Below are positions 62,346 through 64,000 of a DNA stretch of 64,000 bases, one piece after another (the stretch's first letter is position 1; every line of letters begins with the position of its first letter). The translations under genes and the position numbers were made by a program. The notes beneath the pieces are model-generated. The model was not told where the DNA came from. It did not search any database and worked only from the letters and a program-made list of their open reading frames with translations. The DNA is from Kryptolebias marmoratus (Eukaryota; Chordata; Actinopteri; Cyprinodontiformes; Rivulidae), in NCBI RefSeq assembly GCF_001649575.2, contig NC_051446.1:25357995-25421994 (forward strand), written 5' to 3'.

Positions 62346-64000
62346 CGTTTCAGTGAAAGGAGGCGGCTGGCAGTCAGAACGTCTCGTTTTTTACTGCACA
62401 CCTCAGAGAAGACGGGAAGAAGTCGGTTCGAGGTCAGGTGGTCGTCGGGTGTGCTTTTTCCCACGTTTCAATCAGATCAGAGCTCCCGGAGGCTCCTCCC
62501 TCCTCCAGCAAGCTCCTCCCTCCCCAGGGAGGCCCCTCCCTCCTCCAGAAAGCTCCTCCCTCCTGCGGCGTTAAAACGTCTCAGCTCTCCTGTCCTCGTA
62601 CAGATGTTTGCTTCCCTCGCCGTGACCAGACAAGTTTATTAAACCGACTGAGACAGAACTCGCCGTTTGACTGAATGATAGCGAGCAATCAAAGGGGGCG
62701 TGTCCCGACGCCGCCCGGCCCGAGGAGCACTCCTCCCGGCCTCCACAGCCCAGAAGAGCCGCCCCTGTCTCTGCGGTCTTTAAGCTCAGAGGTTTCTGAG
62801 TTTTGCTGGATCAGCTGTAAAGACGGCTGGATTTTCTAACAGCAGAAGCAAAAATGGCTCCATTACAGCTCATAGCCACGCCCACAACGACTTCTGACCA
62901 ATCACAGGACACTTGGAGCTGGGAGGAACAGTTCGGCCCGGGCCTCGAGAACAAAATAATGAGAGCCGCCTTCCTGCCTCCTCCTGGAGTCTGACAGCAG
63001 CTTGATGGTGAAATTCACACCTGGATACAAGCAAACAGGTGAAACCAGCACCTCCCACCTCCGTCTGAAACGTGGTTCGACAAGCAGGAACCGTAAACAC
63101 TGTGGTCTTCTTCTGCACCACAAATACCAAATATAAGACGAGTTCAGTAAACAGCTCCTTCAGAGACGTCACCAGTTTCCACACAGCTTCTCAAAATATT
63201 CAAGAGTCGCTTCCATTTTCAGCCAAGATCAGAATTTAATTAAATCACTTTGTTTGTTTTTTAGTCCAGCTTATGATGGTTAAATCAGCTGATATTAGAG
63301 ACTCATATCTGTTAAAACTTAACTACCGAGAGGGAAAATGAAGCTGCACCAGTTAGGTTTTTAAAGTTAAAAATAATTTATAAAATAGTGTTCTAGGTAT
63401 ACAAGTACTTCTAACTAAATTTTTTAATCTTAATTTAACAACCTTTAGATTTAGTTAAATTAAAAACACATATTGGCAATAAATGATTGAATAACTGAGA
63501 CCCTTAGTCCACCTCGGGGGAATTAACTGGTTGAAGGTTGAAAGCAGCATTTAGAGCATCACAGTATGAGAATAATGCATTTACAGAAAATTAAAATTAA
63601 TGAGTACCGTTTTCAGCATCTAACTCGTCGATTTCATCCATTCAGGTATCAAAACGTTCAGCTCGTTCAGGAGAAGGGTGCTATGACTTTTGGTATTGAT
63701 ATCTTTTAGGTTTTTTAAAATATTAAAAGGTTTTTCAGCATTTTTTTCCCCTCATTGAAATACATTGAAATTCTGTTTTCAACTGTTAAATCTTCCTGCT
63801 GTTTAAAAGAAAAACTACTTTAACAAACTTCCACCTAGAAACACCGTTCAAGGTTTGAAGAAAACACAAGACATTCAGCTTTTTGATATCTTGTCTAGTT
63901 TTTTATAATCTCAGTTTAAAAAAGGTGAAAACTTTTGCTGTGCTGATTTGTGACATCTGATTGATTGTTTCTGCTGTTTTTAAGGTTTATTTTTAGGTTC

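Larger units (their letters stand above)
56268..64000. other. no gene recognised upstream of ccr10
   Basis: Apart from the candidate element at 57957-58435, two dispersed-repeat copies, microsatellites and small hairpins, the stretch is AT-rich. It shows no exon series. A GC-rich patch at 62690-62960 has no coding match. Confidence 0.5.

Noticed and set aside
1..64000. CRISPR arrays, bacterial operons, tRNA or rRNA genes
   Set aside because: The tandem arrays have no unique spacers. No tRNA cloverleaf boxes or rRNA stretches were recognised. The genome is clearly vertebrate.

Overview
The window reads as nuclear DNA from a ray-finned fish, probably a percomorph teleost. Genes are split into small exons with short introns and GT-AG (once GC-AG) junctions. 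The proteins are vertebrate but diverged from mammals. The introns carry teleost-type DNA transposons (hAT-like and Tc1-like), many minisatellites and three runs of N (16413-16583, 32591-33185, 46382-46741). Species cannot be named from the sequence.

Three protein genes are supported. (1) Plus strand, about 6677-30525: srcin1 (p140Cap, SRC kinase signalling inhibitor 1). Its 5' exons lie outside the window or were not found. Fifteen joined coding exons give 1056 residues ending at a stop at 26348-26350. A 24-nt in-frame microexon, a 57-nt cassette exon and an alternative last exon are candidates. (2) Minus strand, 46141 down to 32272: fmnl1 (formin-like 1). It is complete in 26 coding exons that join without a frame error to 1010 residues, from a myristoylatable MGN start through GBD/FH3, a very short FH1, FH2, a DAD core and a terminal DLRNQPY segment. 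(3) Minus strand, 56211 down to 52247: a two-exon CC chemokine receptor, best read as ccr10, 386 residues.

Layout: 1-6676 is flank or intron with a 24-bp minisatellite and a Tc1-like relic. srcin1 and fmnl1 are tail to tail, with about 1.7 kb between their probable poly(A) signals. The 42.1-47.8 kb stretch (fmnl1 intron 2, intron 1 and 5' flank) is packed with unrelated tandem arrays. 47.8-52.2 kb is intergenic with another Tc1-like relic. 56.2-64 kb upstream of the receptor has no recognisable gene, but 57.96-58.43 kb looks like a conserved regulatory element. A dispersed repeat with a YY1-like core recurs at least ten times in both orientations.

The human counterparts SRCIN1, FMNL1 and CCR10 all lie on chromosome 17q. 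This supports the names and suggests a conserved block. The genes share no obvious pathway: srcin1 is an adhesion/synaptic Src-Csk adaptor, fmnl1 an actin nucleator prominent in leukocytes, and ccr10 a lymphocyte homing receptor. No undescribed system was identified with confidence. The best leads are a srcin1 microexon preceded by TGC repeats, paired E-box arrays with exact 20-bp spacing, several perfect hairpins, and the tandem arrays around the fmnl1 5' end.
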